From Fasciolopsis buskii (Eukaryota; Platyhelminthes; Trematoda; Plagiorchiida; Fasciolidae), in contig LUCM01006850.1 of NCBI GenBank assembly GCA_008360955.1, positions 44,928 through 108,927 on the forward strand: a stretch of 64,000 bases of DNA. Reading direction: 5' to 3'. The stretch's first letter is position 1. Every line of letters begins with the position of its first letter. This document shows, piece by piece, positions 26,842 through 40,879 of the stretch. The notes beneath the pieces were generated by a model. That model saw only the letters and a program-made list of their open reading frames with translations. It was not told where the DNA came from and did no database searches. The position numbers and the translations under genes were made by a program.

Positions 26842-29620
26842 CCGGGTGCCAGCCGAATTCCTGAGCAACCTGTCATAATGTGCTGTAATTATTCCTGAAT
26901 GAGTTCTTTTGTATTTTTTCACAAGGCGATGAGCATATTTTTTAATTTATTTATTTCCTTCTTCTGATTTCATTTTACCCTTATATAGTTTGACCGAAAT
27001 GCAACATTATTTATTGTACACAGAAGTCTATGAAATACAATACGGTATTTGGCCGTACGTGTGAATTCTTTCCATTTCCACTAGGCCTCCAATGTTTCAT
27101 ATGTGCACTGGAGTTGCGATGGAGCTTAATATGTTTCCTCCAAGAAGAGAAACTGCATTTTAAAAGTTAATTGTTTTGGATTGTCAACCATTGCTGTTTT
27201 TCAACATCTTTGATTTACTTGCATCTTACGTTGAATAAAATTATCCTGAGTCTGTATTTACTTGTGCATACACAAACATTAATACAAATTACAGACTGTA
27301 CTCCGTGGTATTGTTAGCTAAAACGAAATAGGCAGACTACTGGATTTACTGCACCTACGTTGGTTCTTCTAAGCTTTTCTAGATTTTCTGGTTTACATTG
27401 CAATCCAGTGTTACTTAACTATGAAAACCATTGTTTTTCTGTCCAAAATTGGGGTCAGTCATCTTCTGGCGTGCGTTTTTAAAAACTAATCTGTGATGCG
27501 ACAGAAAAAAACATTTCGTGTACAGTTGTTTCTAAGTGACTCTTATCGCATTTGACGTGTCTCATTTACATCGGTCACTTAACAGTCCAAGATTTCCCGC
27601 AAAACCTGGCGAAGACATTTTCTAGCATGTCTCCATTGCAATAAAATAGTCCTTTAAAAGTGGATGTTTCTGCGTACTAGTTCACCATACTTCATAAATA
27701 ACAGAAAATCAAGTCGGCTCTTTTAAGTACGAATTTTTGTCCGCGCCTTTATCTAATCGGGCATGATTGTACTCCATTCACAACTACTCACAGCTACGGT
27801 GCCTTTTTATTAGTGTAATCGCGCATGTTTCACATCCGCTGGTCAATACACATTTCGTTTTTGGCATCGGTTTAAATAAGCACAATTCGACATTCAGGGA
27901 AATCTCTTGGGAACGTCTAACGTATTTTCTGAGATTTTACATCCTTCAGTTTACGCTCACTATGCTGAGACCTTTTTTTTACGATTCCGCCCGTCTATGA
28001 GCGTCAAGTTTTTGTTACTTAAATGGAGACGAATTCCTTGTTTGGTTACTTGGAATTTTACGGCATGCAGAAAGATGATTTTATCTGGATCGACCAAAGT
28101 TTCGCCTTGCTGAATATTTTCAGGACTTTCCTCCCAATCAATGAGAAATATTATACATTTAAAAGATCCGTTTGATATGCGTTTGGGTAGGTCTTAACTA
28201 ATATTTTTGGTTAGAAAATGCGACCAGTGTTTCATCTCAAACGACCTCGAACTACCGGGATTTTGCTTGTGCTAGTGATTAACTATGAGCTATTGTCCAT
28301 TGTTGCTCACGATAACAGCTGCACGATCAATCACAGTGCTTCTCAATCTCGGATGTTATTATGTTACTGGAGTTTTGTTTTACATTAATAATAACGCATC
28401 TCCCAGATTCCGGTGGGACCTGAAGTTAGCACATGCTTGCCGACAATTAATGACACGATCAAAAGCCGAATTAGTTCTGTGGGATTCACAAGTTTTGGTC
28501 AACCCATGATCATCTAGATTATCGATAGAGGCTAGTTCAACGGGCAGAACAGGTTCCATAATTTGGCTCTAATCTATGTTTACACATGCCCATTTTCATT
28601 TTACACGTTATAATTGTTTCCAGTAAGGAGTGTAGACATTTAATATCTTTGCTATTTCTTGTTAAAATATACCTTTTCCATGGCGGTAATTTGCCTTTAT
28701 TAATTTTATTGTGCTGGCATCAAGAATATCGCGTTAGTTACTAATCTCTTTTGGGCCTTCAACTAATTGATTCTCGAAAGGGGATCTTTGACGGAACTGT
28801 CTAGCACAGAATAAAATAACCGATATTTTACTTTTTACACCAGGAGATGAATACGAATTCTTGCTCACAGTGAAGTGGTGGCCGTAATTCAATGAAGCAG
28901 GGTTTTGGCTCCCCAGGTCCATTACAATCGCTATCCTGCTTTCTCTGTATGATAACCTAATTTGATTAGTCGTCGGCCCGCTGAACTTTTGACCGGGTGA
29001 TTGTCTATTTTCTTTCATTATCTGAAGAAATACAGGCACTCCTCCTTACTGTCGGCACACACGTTTCGCTTGCATTCCACTGAGCCCTAGCACGAACATG
29101 CACCGCTGAGATACATTTAGTTTGTGTGTCGGCATCTTCGAGTGATCGACCGCGATAAGATACCGTCATATCGCACTGTTACGGGTGTGTGCGGCTCGTA
29201 GTTCACTACGGTACAGAGATAAACTGATAAATGTTCAAACCACTGAGCCCCGTTACCAAAGAGAGCATTTTAAACCTATAAGAAGTTCTACCTGGAGTTC
29301 AGTCGAATGCTTCATTCCACATTAGGGCATCAAATAGAGTAGTACAGTGCATTAGAACAACCTCGTGGACATCACAACCATGCATCGATTTTTATGGTAG
29401 TCTCAAGATAATATTCTTTGCACCTGTTGTCCGCCTTCGGAATATGAGCTATTTACCTATCAAGCATTACAGCATTTGGCTGACAACCTGTGGAGCCGAA
29501 ATCACCAAACTCTGGTCCATCATTACTTCAATTAAAAAACGGTACATATGGGCAAATCACGATGGCAAATCACAAACCTACTTAATTAACGTGTCTTACA
29601 TTAATCCGACAACGAAAAGT
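26842..29620. other. Intergenic, nothing recognised
   Basis: Frames of 60-101 aa occur (longest 28734-29039, minus) without a recognisable domain. No tandem repeat or transposon motif stands out. Confidence 0.4.
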
Positions 29621-30007
29621 AAACCGATTTATTTTGAATGATATAACATTAGTAACACCGCATTGTTAGATGTAATACGCCAAAGTTTCGACTACCGTGA
29701 GTAGTCTTTTTCAAGGCGAAATTTACAATCAAATGACTGAAGGAAAGTTCACATGCCAACGGATTTTTAGTTTTCTCTGTGTGTGGTATATCCTTTAACA
29801 TGTGAACTTTCCCTCAGTCATTTGATTGTAAGGCTTGCCTTAAGAAAGTCTGCCCGCGGTAGTCGAAAATTTGGCGCATTCCATCTAACAACAACGCTGT
29901 GCTAATAACATTACATCATTCACAATAAGAACCAATACATGGCACATCGATTTTTTGACACATCCCTTACATCATTTGGTCCTGCAGTTTATAAACAGAT
30001 TTATTTT
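29621..30007 (-). mobile_element. Foldback element, copy 3 (longest, reversed)
   Basis: The body is 29636-29992, flanked by 15-bp direct repeats with one mismatch, AAACCGATTTATTTT (29621-29635) and AAACAGATTTATTTT (29993-30007). It is in the opposite orientation to copies 1 and 2. The one-sided extension is on the right (29922-29991) and ends TTTGGTCCTGCAGTTTA, the reverse complement of the TAAACTG start of copy 2. Long arms (about 29639-29755 and 29799-29921) enclose a 43-nt loop. The inner 35 bp of each arm (CAATCAAATGACTGA... to CATG) are the best preserved. Copies 1 and 2 look like internally shortened derivatives of this form. No coding capacity is present. Confidence 0.8.
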
Positions 30008-33000
30008 AACATTTTTAGGCAGTAATAATACATTTTCCAGTTGTAATACGAAGACCTATTAATTACAGCTGTTCAATACTAAGTAAGCCCAAACTCTATC
30101 AATTCCAAAAGAAAACGCTTTTCTGCTCTGCGGGCAGCCGGAGAGAATCGACCTACCGAATATCTCCAGTGTCCATTCTTCAGGAGATCTTTATGGGGTC
30201 GTATATACTTTTGCCTGATCGTCTGAGGTAACCTACATGAGCCGAATTCGGTAGCAAGAGGAAAAAGCCTTGGCCGAACAGCGGAAATGAGACAACTTTT
30301 ACTGACGTGGTTGATACTTATTTCGCAGATACAGGAAATAAACTGAAGCACACAGATTCATTAAAGAATATCGGCAAATTTCTGTCGAAGGAAATAAGGC
30401 ACTAGGCAAATGCAGTTAGTGATATCAAAGTCAATCCCTAGTCGAGTTTCCAACTCATCTCTAAGTTCTCAAAATCGACTTATGAAGTCTTCTATGTTAC
30501 CAAGGACACGTACCGCAAGGTGCTCGTCTATCCATGTCTAGTTGGCGTTTCTGATGACTAACTTAACCCCAGCAGCGTAATAAGCACTTCGGGCATCTCC
30601 GAACCACAGCACTCCGGTTGTCCAAGTCCCAACCAAATGGCTTCACGCCAGTCACACTTCGAAGTCCGAAATGTTTTCTCGAAAATTCTTTAGTTTCCTC
30701 TTTTTGCATGCAAATTTGTCAACCAGACTGTATCGTTAACCAATTTAGGGAACTTCGGTGCTTTGCATTCGTCAGAAATTTTACTGTCTATAAACTCAGT
30801 ATTCCCATCCTTATTCACTTAGTTTATGTCATCGTCACGAAACTAAATTCAATTTATTTTCAACATGTAGACAGGCAAGAATGCACGGGATGATGAATAG
30901 TACTGCAGACTAACGAGTGCCAGTAGTGTTATTTTATCAAACTAGTCTATTTATTTTCTCCAAAATTGACAGAACTCAACGCAAAATGGCTGGAAGTAAG
31001 CAAAAATGATGTAAATTATTTTTAAGAGTAAAACTCCTGTTCTGTGACTCTATTCAACATGAACTGCTTACGTCATGAAGAATAGAAACAGAAGTTCGCA
31101 CCTTCTCTCTGTTCCCTGGAGACAAATGGTCTCCTGTTCTTTTCCCCTGGAATTAGCTATGAACATCGTTATTAAACCAAGTGAAAATGTAGAGATAATG
31201 AGGAATCGGTGATTTATCTAGCCAAGCCAAGAGGACGTACGAAAGCAAATGAACTGTTTGATTTGCACTGAAAATGCCCGCAAAATAGCGTTTGTCGGTG
31301 AAAAAGAGAGTTGTATACGATTTGACAACTAGTCTGACGCACTAACAGGGGAACCACTAAATTATGCGAAATATGAAACAAGATTGCGACGTATCGCATC
31401 AAATAAAATCGGTTAGGTGTTGCTTACAAACCCAACATCCTAGTCATTCTTAGAGAGGGTGGACGATCAGTAGAACATCATTACAATATAGATGATTCGG
31501 TTAACAGTGGTAAAATAAATCAGAAAAAGCAAACATAGCGCAGATAATTTTGCGCAGAAAAGTTTGACATCTTATTACATCTAGTGAATACTGACTGGTG
31601 TGCTAGACGATGGGCGATGTAACTGACGGTCCAATCATGTCTAACCTGTACTATTACAGGCATATACTACTGACACGTCGCTGACGAGTTAGCTGACTAT
31701 GGGTCTAAATGTTAAACTTAAATTTGTGAGACTGCTGAAAGTTAATTAAATATATCGCTTCAAACGGCTTTAATGCGTAACCGATGGAGATTCGTGTTAG
31801 AAATGAGATAATGGTTTTAATGTTTATGTTCCCAAGGGACCAACCTGTTCAGTTGTTCACAATAGCTCTTATAAAGAGGTTCAAATTAGCTTGTAATAAA
31901 CGAAAGTTAGAGTCACCCACATCTTACTGAAGAACGGAATGAATCATAAGGTAATCAAAATGAAATTAACGGTTCGTTACATCTTAGATTTAAGCTATTG
32001 AAACTTTGAAGTCAATGGAATTTCAACGAATCGAAAAAGGCTCCAAAGGTAAAATAGTTAGATGAAACACCATCAAGTGTTCATCCGCAATAGAAAGCAT
32101 GAAATATCGTTAAATATTTTCTGATCTCTACTCTGTGATTAGAACTGATTAAATACTGAAGACAGGACTGTGACCTGTATACTTGGCAACTAGAAATCGT
32201 TTGTCACGGTCCTTGAGAACCGAATGTCTCCTAGAGCAGAAAGACTGGGGACTACCAAGTGACCAAAACAGCAAGACTAGAAAAACATTTACGGTTTTTT
32301 GGTCAGCAGCTCGGCAGGACTACTTGTTTCTCACATCCGCGGATAATTTTTCTAGTTTCCAAACCCATCACAAATGAGATCGTTCCCCAAAATTTCTTTG
32401 GTTGCTAGACACTAGGCCAGTTGCTTAAGAAGTACTATACTGATCGTTCGATATGTATACTTCATGTGGAAGATACTTTTCAGGTCAGGGTGATTTCACA
32501 TTCCAGTTGTCTAAACCCTTCCTCATGCCCAGGTTTCCGATCCAGGTGATGTCGGAGTAATCAGTCTCGGTGGCCTGTGGCAAAAGGTAGACCTTAACTA
32601 ATGCACAAAGCACGCTATTTTATATGCCCGGTTGAACCACAAACTGAAGTTGATGTGAATGACAGGTACCGAATTAGTAGATATTTGTTAGTCTATTACA
32701 TACTTTTAAATTAAAATCATCTCAAACCGGTGGTTCGATCAAAATGACGGCGCAACCGTTTAAGCAGCTAAGCGGTCAGTAATGAAAATGGTCATTCAGT
32801 TAACACATCTATCAGTATGAAACTTACCAATTCACGGTTTGTGAACAGTTTGTTCAGATAGGGAAGAAAAAACAATGTGATAACTGGCAAACAGATGTTT
32901 GTAAAACTGGCCGCCTAAATCTTCTGTACGCTTTTCTTGCAATGCAGATAACAATACTTTAATTAATTATTCGGCAACTTCAGGGAGAACGGTTGTCATG

Positions 33001-35114
33001 CACTCTGATATTGATGAATTGTATGCTGTATATATAGACTGAGGCAAGCCAAATAAAAGCACCTATAATACTGTCCCGTTGTTCTTGGAATAGGATTAAA
33101 TTCATTAGCAACCAAACATGATGCGGGTAAATTTGAGAAATATGGATGATTGAACCAAAGTGGAGAGAACTTTTAATCTTAATCAAGTAAATGTTGAATG
33201 TGGAATTGCTATAACAACCTCAGAAACTTGGTGAAATTTAAGGCAATCATAGTTAACGTAACTTTAGATTAGTAGATTAATGGGGACGTGGCAGCTTCGC
33301 TATCCTTTGCAAGAAAATTTGGTTAGAATAGCACACATAATGACAACGAAATTTCGTGGACAGTTACTTTCAACTCGTATGACGAAGCGGTGATGTTCCA
33401 TTGTCATATAAAAGCGGAGTATTCCTAGGCCATTTTTATTAAACTCGCGTCAGAAAGTGTAAAGTTCACCAACTTTAATCTTGCTGAATTATTTCCATGC
33501 ATCGTTTAAGCAAACCGGTTCTTAACACATCGTTGACCGAGGAAGCTCTCGAATTGTTCAGGTGATCCAAGTGGAAATGTCATCCTCGATGCAAGCATCA
33601 AAACCACATGTTGGAAATACGAATCTAACATCTTGTCTATCGATCGTATTAACTTTTCTTGCTTCGTACCATCAACTAATTTACAATCCCCCCCTTCCGA
33701 TTCGGAATTGCTTGCTACAAATCACCTCCAGTAAGTCGGCTGGCCTTGAACTGATTTCTCCAGTATTATCCAAAACCTGAAGAATTCTTTTTATTTTCCT
33801 CAATTAATCCAGCTTTCTTTGATAGCACCTTTTAGGTTAGACTTGCCTGTTCCCACCAATTCGTTGTATTTAGTTTTACTTATAACAGTATTTTGTATGT
33901 CGTAAAATGACCAGTGTTGATGTTGACAGCCTAGACGTCCCCCGATAGCTGCACGCAGTTTAAATTCTATGGCGTGATTCCGAGAATACTAACCGAACAG
34001 TGAACAGACCATTTACGGCCATCCTGGAATAAAAATCCGATTTCTGCTACTGATGACTTTCAACCATCGACTTTTGTACCATATTTTACCATGTGGAATC
34101 AATCGTAACTGTGCGCCTATCTTTGTCGGTGACATTATCTCAAATAAGGAGTCCAAGTTCATGATTGCCTTAAGTCCTAGGGTGCAGGTTTGTTAGTTAT
34201 GATTAAAATAGCTTTTTAAACGTGAATTGACGATGGTAGCAAAAAAGGAAAAGGACAAGTGCAGGACATCAACATACTGAATCAATCTTTTCTATTTATT
34301 ACCTTTTGTTGGATTTATTTGCTAGAGATGCTAATTATCTGGAACTATTTAGGTTAACCAGTAATAACACGGGAATTTTCATTCTCGTTTGGAACAGGTT
34401 TGGGAACTATATGTATAACGCCCATGTTGAACAGCCTAGAGTGAAGAAAAAGCAAACTTTGGTCAACTAACCTATGTTGCCATACCATGACACAAATTCA
34501 TTTTCACTATAAGTGTTAAGATAAACGACGAACCACCAAATGGGCAATATTTGTTAACCCCGCTTGTACAATGTTGACCTGTACTATATGCTGTATTTCA
34601 AAAACGACAAATTATGCTCATCTTCGCACTGGATTAGGATGAATTTAACTGGTTAATCGGATCATAGTGGACCTAAAATGGATGGAAATCATTTATTGGG
34701 GCTTAGATTAACCGACGGGGTTCGCGAAGGTTACGCTTTCACTGTTCGAACCAGCACTATGCAGCCATCGTTTTAAGCCTAATTTACTTTATTAACGGAT
34801 TTTAGGAACCTGGTTAGTTATACTGGCCGTAACCCAATTACGTTGTTGTGTCGCTGGCCGTGCGCACGTAGAAGGACCAATCACCAGCAACTTCGTTCTG
34901 ATTGGTCAACTGTTAGGTCTGTGATTCGATGCACGTGACTGGGATATGATTAGACAAAACACAAGGATTGTCCAGTTTGGCTGGTTGCAGCACCGTTGCA
35001 ACACTGTTGCAGTTTATTTTATTTTTTTCAGCGCTTCAACTCACTGAAGTAAGTTTTTGAAACTTGCCGTGTTATACAGAATTTATGTAAGCAAATTTAC
35101 CCGCAATAATTTTT
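30008..35114. other. Intergenic, nothing recognised
   Basis: Short frames only (up to 91 aa at 30618-30893, plus, and 90 aa at 30079-30351, minus). I see no family motif, repeat array or convincing splice pair in this 5 kb. Confidence 0.4.
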
Positions 35115-35477
35115 ATGCAAAATGCATTAAACAGACTTCAAAATGTTGTTACTTCTGGGTTCCATTTAAACTTTAGCTCAATAATTCGCCTGGAAACTCG
35201 GCGAACCCACTCGAAAGCTTGTGCCACATGCCGATCCAATGAAATATTCATATATCGGAACCTTGATGTTTCTATTTTTATTTCTGGGGTGGTTTACTGT
35301 TTACGAAGTTTTTATCTGTATTCAGGTCGATTGAAATTTGTGCTAGTTTTGGAACTAGCCTTTATAGCATGTTTGACATCTGCCCATCAAATTCATAACG
35401 TAAGGTTCGCAGAATGGATTGACCACATTACAGAGATTCACGATGATCACAAATCCCCTGATTATATGGAAAGATAG
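35115..35477 (+). CDS. Weak candidate ORF, unknown product
   Basis: A 120-residue frame starting with ATG contains a hydrophobic stretch, LKFVLVLELAFIACLTS, that could be one membrane segment, and ends in an acidic/His-rich tail (WIDHITEIHDDHKSP). No family is recognised and no splice site defines it. Chance is a serious alternative. Confidence 0.15.
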   Translation: MQNALNRLQNVVTSGFHLNFSSIIRLETRRTHSKACATCRSNEIFIYRNLDVSIFISGVVYCLRSFYLYSGRLKFVLVLELAFIACLTSAHQIHNVRFAEWIDHITEIHDDHKSPDYMER

Positions 35478-35976
35478 CTATACCCCAAAAGCCAAACTGG
35501 AAGTGGTTTAGTTACTAAATCATACTTGCCGCGTAACTAAGTGGCTGATCGCTACTTATTGGGTTTTGGAACGTGTACACTCATCCTTATCCATGAAATG
35601 TCTGAATTATAAACATTTTGTCGAGTTCAGGTCTTTGCTTTCCATTTATTTATAACGAGCTCTTCGGTTATTATAGCATTGCCTGACTAAGTACTTTTGA
35701 AACCGCTTAGCGTCCTGATTGAAAGCCAGCAAAAAGAGTGGTGACATCTCTTGCATTTATTGAGATAAGAAGCAAAGAACTAGTTCGTCATTTATTTTGC
35801 AACACGTACCCCAATGTTTAGATCGCTCATTTACAATTTTCTGGAGGTCCATGCCCGGCACTTCATTGGGAGATTTAACTGCACAAGTGCCGAAGCTTGA
35901 TAAGTTAGATTTCGATTGATCGTTCCAAGTTCAACGTCACTGTGACAAAATCTACATCTTACATTCTGAGGTTATT

Positions 35977-36182
35977 GTGAAATTTGACTTTTTTCATTCG
36001 CGACCTGCAAGTCAACGTCCTAGGCATTTCCCAATGTTTATTAATTATTCACCTGCTGCTGCAAGTAACACTAATGCCACCAGTGGTGATCCTCCTATTA
36101 CTACCGCCATTACCACTTACAATCCAATTACACAGTTCCCAGCCACAAAGGCAGTCCCGTTGGTGATCTTAATCCTTCAAAG
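35977..36182 (+). CDS. Weak candidate exon, Thr/Ala/Pro-rich
   Basis: The frame reads through ASNTNATSGDPPITTAITT and meets a plausible donor, TTCAAAG then GTACAT, at 36183. Low-complexity Ser/Thr/Asn composition is common in flatworm coding sequence, but it is also easily made by chance. No partner exon was identified. Confidence 0.15.
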
Positions 36183-39100
36183 GTACATATCGTTATTATC
36201 CTCTATCTATGAAATTACTCAGTTAGTATATTCGCCGCTAATTGTATATTATGTGAGTTCTGCCTTCAATAGATGTTTACAGAATGTCTTTATGAGGGAG
36301 CTTGATAATTGCTACTGAATTAGCACTGCTCGACAAATTTCATCATGTAACGTCTACGGTCAACGTGATACCAAAAAGTACCGGCCTAATGTACGCCTGT
36401 CTGAGCCTTAGTGCATCCAAAATGAGTCGGGGAACCAGGCGGCGCAAAATCAGTCATTCTGGGCTCTTGGACCAGCTCTGAGGCGACGGATGTTTGCTCT
36501 TGGTGTTTATATCGAACAATAGTGAGGCGGCTGAACAATAGCATGTTAAAGTTGGTTACACTGAGAGGAGTAATCTAATCGACATTCAACCAATGATGAC
36601 TAATTCGGAGAGTTGTTCAGGCGAATTGACTGGTTATCTATAATGCGTGGACTTTTGATCTCCCGAAAACAATCCACGTCAGCTTTGCCGTAGTCCAAAA
36701 CCAATATGACATCTTCATTGATCGTGGACCAACTTGTTCCATTCAAGCTAAATTCAGGCTCATTATTTGCAGTGTTTACACTTGGCAGAGCTACCCACGA
36801 ACAGTCCAGTGTTTTAACTTGTGAACTAAAATAGATTTGCTAAGGAGTGGAATCGAAAAATTCAGTTTACCCTGTGATTTTGCCCATTTTAAATGCCAGC
36901 GGAGTGAGTTGAGATTTGGAGGCAGATTACTGTCACAATAATTTACTAACATGATAAAATATATTCTTGGTAAATTAAATTTTGGTCCACCTCAGCTTTC
37001 ATGGCAAATTTTACTTGAAACATCATAAGAAATCGTAGCAGATGTTGAGATTCCTCTTCCCGGGAAGTTTATCGGGAACAGCTGCATTTTAAATTTACGC
37101 GACATAATCACATGACTAATGTACGGTCAGATCACCTTATCCTGACGGTACCGAAGCTAAATATGAGAAGAATTGTACGTGTCTTATCATACGTGTAATT
37201 GTGCGACTAAATTATTTGTTTGTCATCATAGCAAACTGGCACGAAACCCGATTAGGGAGGTATGATACGCGATCACGTTAGACACTTGCATGCTTGTTTC
37301 CATCATTTCATGCGTGATATTTATGGTATAACTGGAAAGTCCCAGGACACAAAACCCAGTAGATGTAATGGATTATGGATGATCATCCCACCCGACAGTC
37401 GCCGTCTTGTATGCGCATAAAATCTGCCGATGCAAACATCATAAATCGTCAGAAGTATTAATCCCCTGACTTTGCACCTTTCCCGACACATTTTGCTGGA
37501 ATAAAGGTCAACGGGATCGAATCGTTTCGGCCAAATGTGCGGCAGCTAAGCGCGCAAACTGGATTTCTAATGAAAATAAATGCGAATGAAATTCACACCG
37601 ATATTTACCTCGGTTTTCTGTCTATTTGAGCCTAGTCAAGCGGCCAACTAAGTATAACGTTAAGTTAAGAGCAAAGCAAGTTCATTGTAGTTACACGCTC
37701 AACATGAATTTCGAAATGTTGATTATAAGGGTCTTGGATACGTCTTCTTTTTTCGAGTTATCCCATAGCTGCAACTATTATCAAAATTAAGGAATTATAA
37801 AATAGATTTTGTCTATTTTGTGATTGTTCCCAAATCTGTCAGTTCAAGGCAATTTTCAATCCGATTGAAAACTGTCTGCACAAACGTTGCCCGTGGTTAC
37901 CTAGACCTCGGATCAGTTTCACGTTCACCGATAGTACGGTTTCGAAAAAAACATCTACTAATAGTCGGTACTGTCTATTACCTCTTGAATGCGAGTAATG
38001 GGCATTTTTCTGAAGGGATATAATGAGTACAACTTGCCGCATATTTCTGTACATGCCCAATTGCCGTCTGTCAAGAGGTTAGTGGAATTGTCCCTTAAAA
38101 TATACGTTATTATTTTTACAGAATATTCACTTGGTATTGTTTTCCAGCAAATTCTCATCTGACGTAATCGACGATGAAATAAACCGAATGGAATGTTTGC
38201 AACTGGTAGAAGTTTTGCTAAGGGCCAATCGACCATAAATATTTGTTTGATAGAATCCCTAAGGGCACAAATTCATAATTCACAATGCAGACTGGACAAC
38301 GGTACTCGAGTTGGATGACTCATCTTTGCATGCGCGTACCCACACAGACCTACGCACACAAGCAGACATCCAGGTGAACCGGTTACATCCGGAATTACAC
38401 ATAGTCCTTCGGCATTTGCGATATTCGATTGATACGCAATCGACCACTCCATAAAGAATCTTAATAATTACTGGAGGCAAGATTTTTTCTCGTAAGAATA
38501 TAAAATAAAACAAGTTGTCACAAAGTAAATTGAGGATTCCGGTCACTTTTGTCAGGTAGCTGGCAGATTGTTTATCAGTTTAGAATTGTATTGTGACTGA
38601 AGGTTTATTCATCTAATTTATTCCGGATAAATGATGTTATATGTTTTAACACTAAAAGTTCTCTCTAATTATTCGGTAACATATCAAACAGTGCTTGAAA
38701 TCAGATCAATCAAGTTTGCGTTAGAAAGTGCAGTGATATTTGGTTACTTCCAAACGGGTACTTACATTTCCAAACTCAGCTAACATTGTCATAAAAGCCC
38801 TCTCGACAGAGCTGCGCTGTCTCTCTTTTATGATGTTTTATTCGATGCAAAACAGACAAAGTCTTTGTATACTTGGAATTGGCGACTTAGGAGGTTAAAA
38901 ATGCATAACGTTACCCAAATAACATTAATTTCTCGCAACGAGTAGATAAGTTTGTTCGCTCCAGAACGATCCATGTGTGCCTCACTGATCACCTGTATGA
39001 TGGTGGTTGGCAAGGTCGTTGTGAATGCTGTTGTTAGGGTGGGGTGGGGGGGGAACGCCATGATCCTCAGCAATCACGACCGAGAGTTTTGGACAGTGGA

Positions 39101-40820
39101 ACAGAGTTTTATGACGTCGGCCAGCGATCTATGATCACAGAAATGGCGCCAGCATACACAACTGCCCGATTATGTCAAACTGAATGGGTTTCAGTAATGA
39201 TTTTTACTCAATACTATGTCTGTCTGCCAGTAATGCGTAATGGAATTTACAACAGCTCAATATGATTAATCAGAACTTGAGTGAAATTTATGCAACTAGC
39301 TGCTAATCGGTTTTGTTTTCTTTCAAAATTCCATGGGTAGATACTTCGTCTGGCTTTCAAATGTTCTTTACCAGGGTGTGCGGAACAAATATAATTTAAT
39401 TACTCGTAAAAATGTTGCAATTTGTGTAAGCACATACATCAAGATCAAACAGAACGAAAAAATATGAGCCGTCTACAGTCTACACAATTAGGGAGACTAC
39501 CACCACGGATAAATAAAATTCCGTTTATAGCTAAGCATACAAGCTAGTTATTGCTCACTATGTACCTAATCCGTTTTGTGCTTCATCGTCTTGCCGCGTC
39601 TTCCAGTTGGTCGTAATTTTGATATTCCCTAGTGCTTCCAAAAGATTAAACCATCCGTTCAGTATTGCTCATGCAACTCTGATATATGCATGTCATCTGG
39701 TGATTTGGCTTTTTCGGACGGTCTTTATTTTCGTCGGCTCCAATTAATTTCAAGATGCACGTCATAAAGAGCGTGGTTTCTGTTCACACGATGCAGATGA
39801 TTTATGTGATGTCTCAAGAGTTGTGCGAAGGTTACTCCCGCGGACTTGCACGAAGTAAAAACACGCCAAACATAAACTAGGGGCCAGGGAATAATCGGAT
39901 ATGAATTGTGCCAAACCTGCACAATAAAAGCATTTAGAAACATGGTGCAAAAAGTAATAGCTGGCACTGTGGTCACTCAAGAATTCCTTGAGGTGGATAG
40001 GTTGTAATACACCAAACCGTTAGTTTTTCAGCCTCGTGACTTCAGATCGATTACAGGATGTTTGGATTAGTTAGGAGTAAATATAAAGCTGCCTTTTTAC
40101 TTCACAAAAGTTCAATAACCAATCGGCATTTCATTTGAAAGCTTTGTGCACGTTATGTTGAACCAAGAACACATCAGACATACAGATTTAGAGCGCCCCG
40201 CCTTTTAAAATAAAAATCGCAAACAGGATAACTGGTGAAGACATGGAGAAATACTATCGGCACGTTAAAATCAGCAGTCTGAAGACTAACATGAACAGCC
40301 ACCCTGTCTCATTTTGTCCCATTTGAGTCAAATGTCGGAGCGGGAACGAAGGCGAATATTAAAGTCACTCTCATCCAGATTTTTTATTACCGTCGCAGAT
40401 GTCAATCAAACATGCGATTCATTAGTAACTTGTCCATCTGTCTGACGGACTAGACTGAACCATTTCAGTGTAAACCATGCCCGCTGTTTACTCTTACTCT
40501 CGTCATGAAACGCTCAACTGTACATTCATATGAAAATGAATGAAGGCCAACAACGATTTTGGCCGTTGCATTGGCCTGGTCGGATGTGGATTTTAATTGT
40601 GCGCTCGTGTGAACGAAACAATAGACAGGTGTTACCCTGTCATATGTATGTGTGCTCGTGTGCGGGGGATATGTTTTCGTGAACCATCCATATTGTGAAA
40701 CAGTCTTGATTCCAAAGCCGATGAGTTTGAACGCTTTGTCTGCCCAACTTTTTATTACTCCCAAAGCTGGTAAAAACGATCAAAGCAAAACATCCTACAA
40801 TTCTTCAGGGTTATTTCAGT

Positions 40821-40879
40821 CTGTTGTTGTTGTTGTTGCTGCTGTTTTATTTTGTTCCTGTTTTTGTTGTTATTGTTGA
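40821..40879. repeat. Imperfect (TGT)n tract
   Basis: Runs of TGTTGT with GCT and TTT interruptions over about 59 bases. This explains the Val- and Cys-rich tail of the 75-aa frame across it, which is therefore not a gene. Confidence 0.85.
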
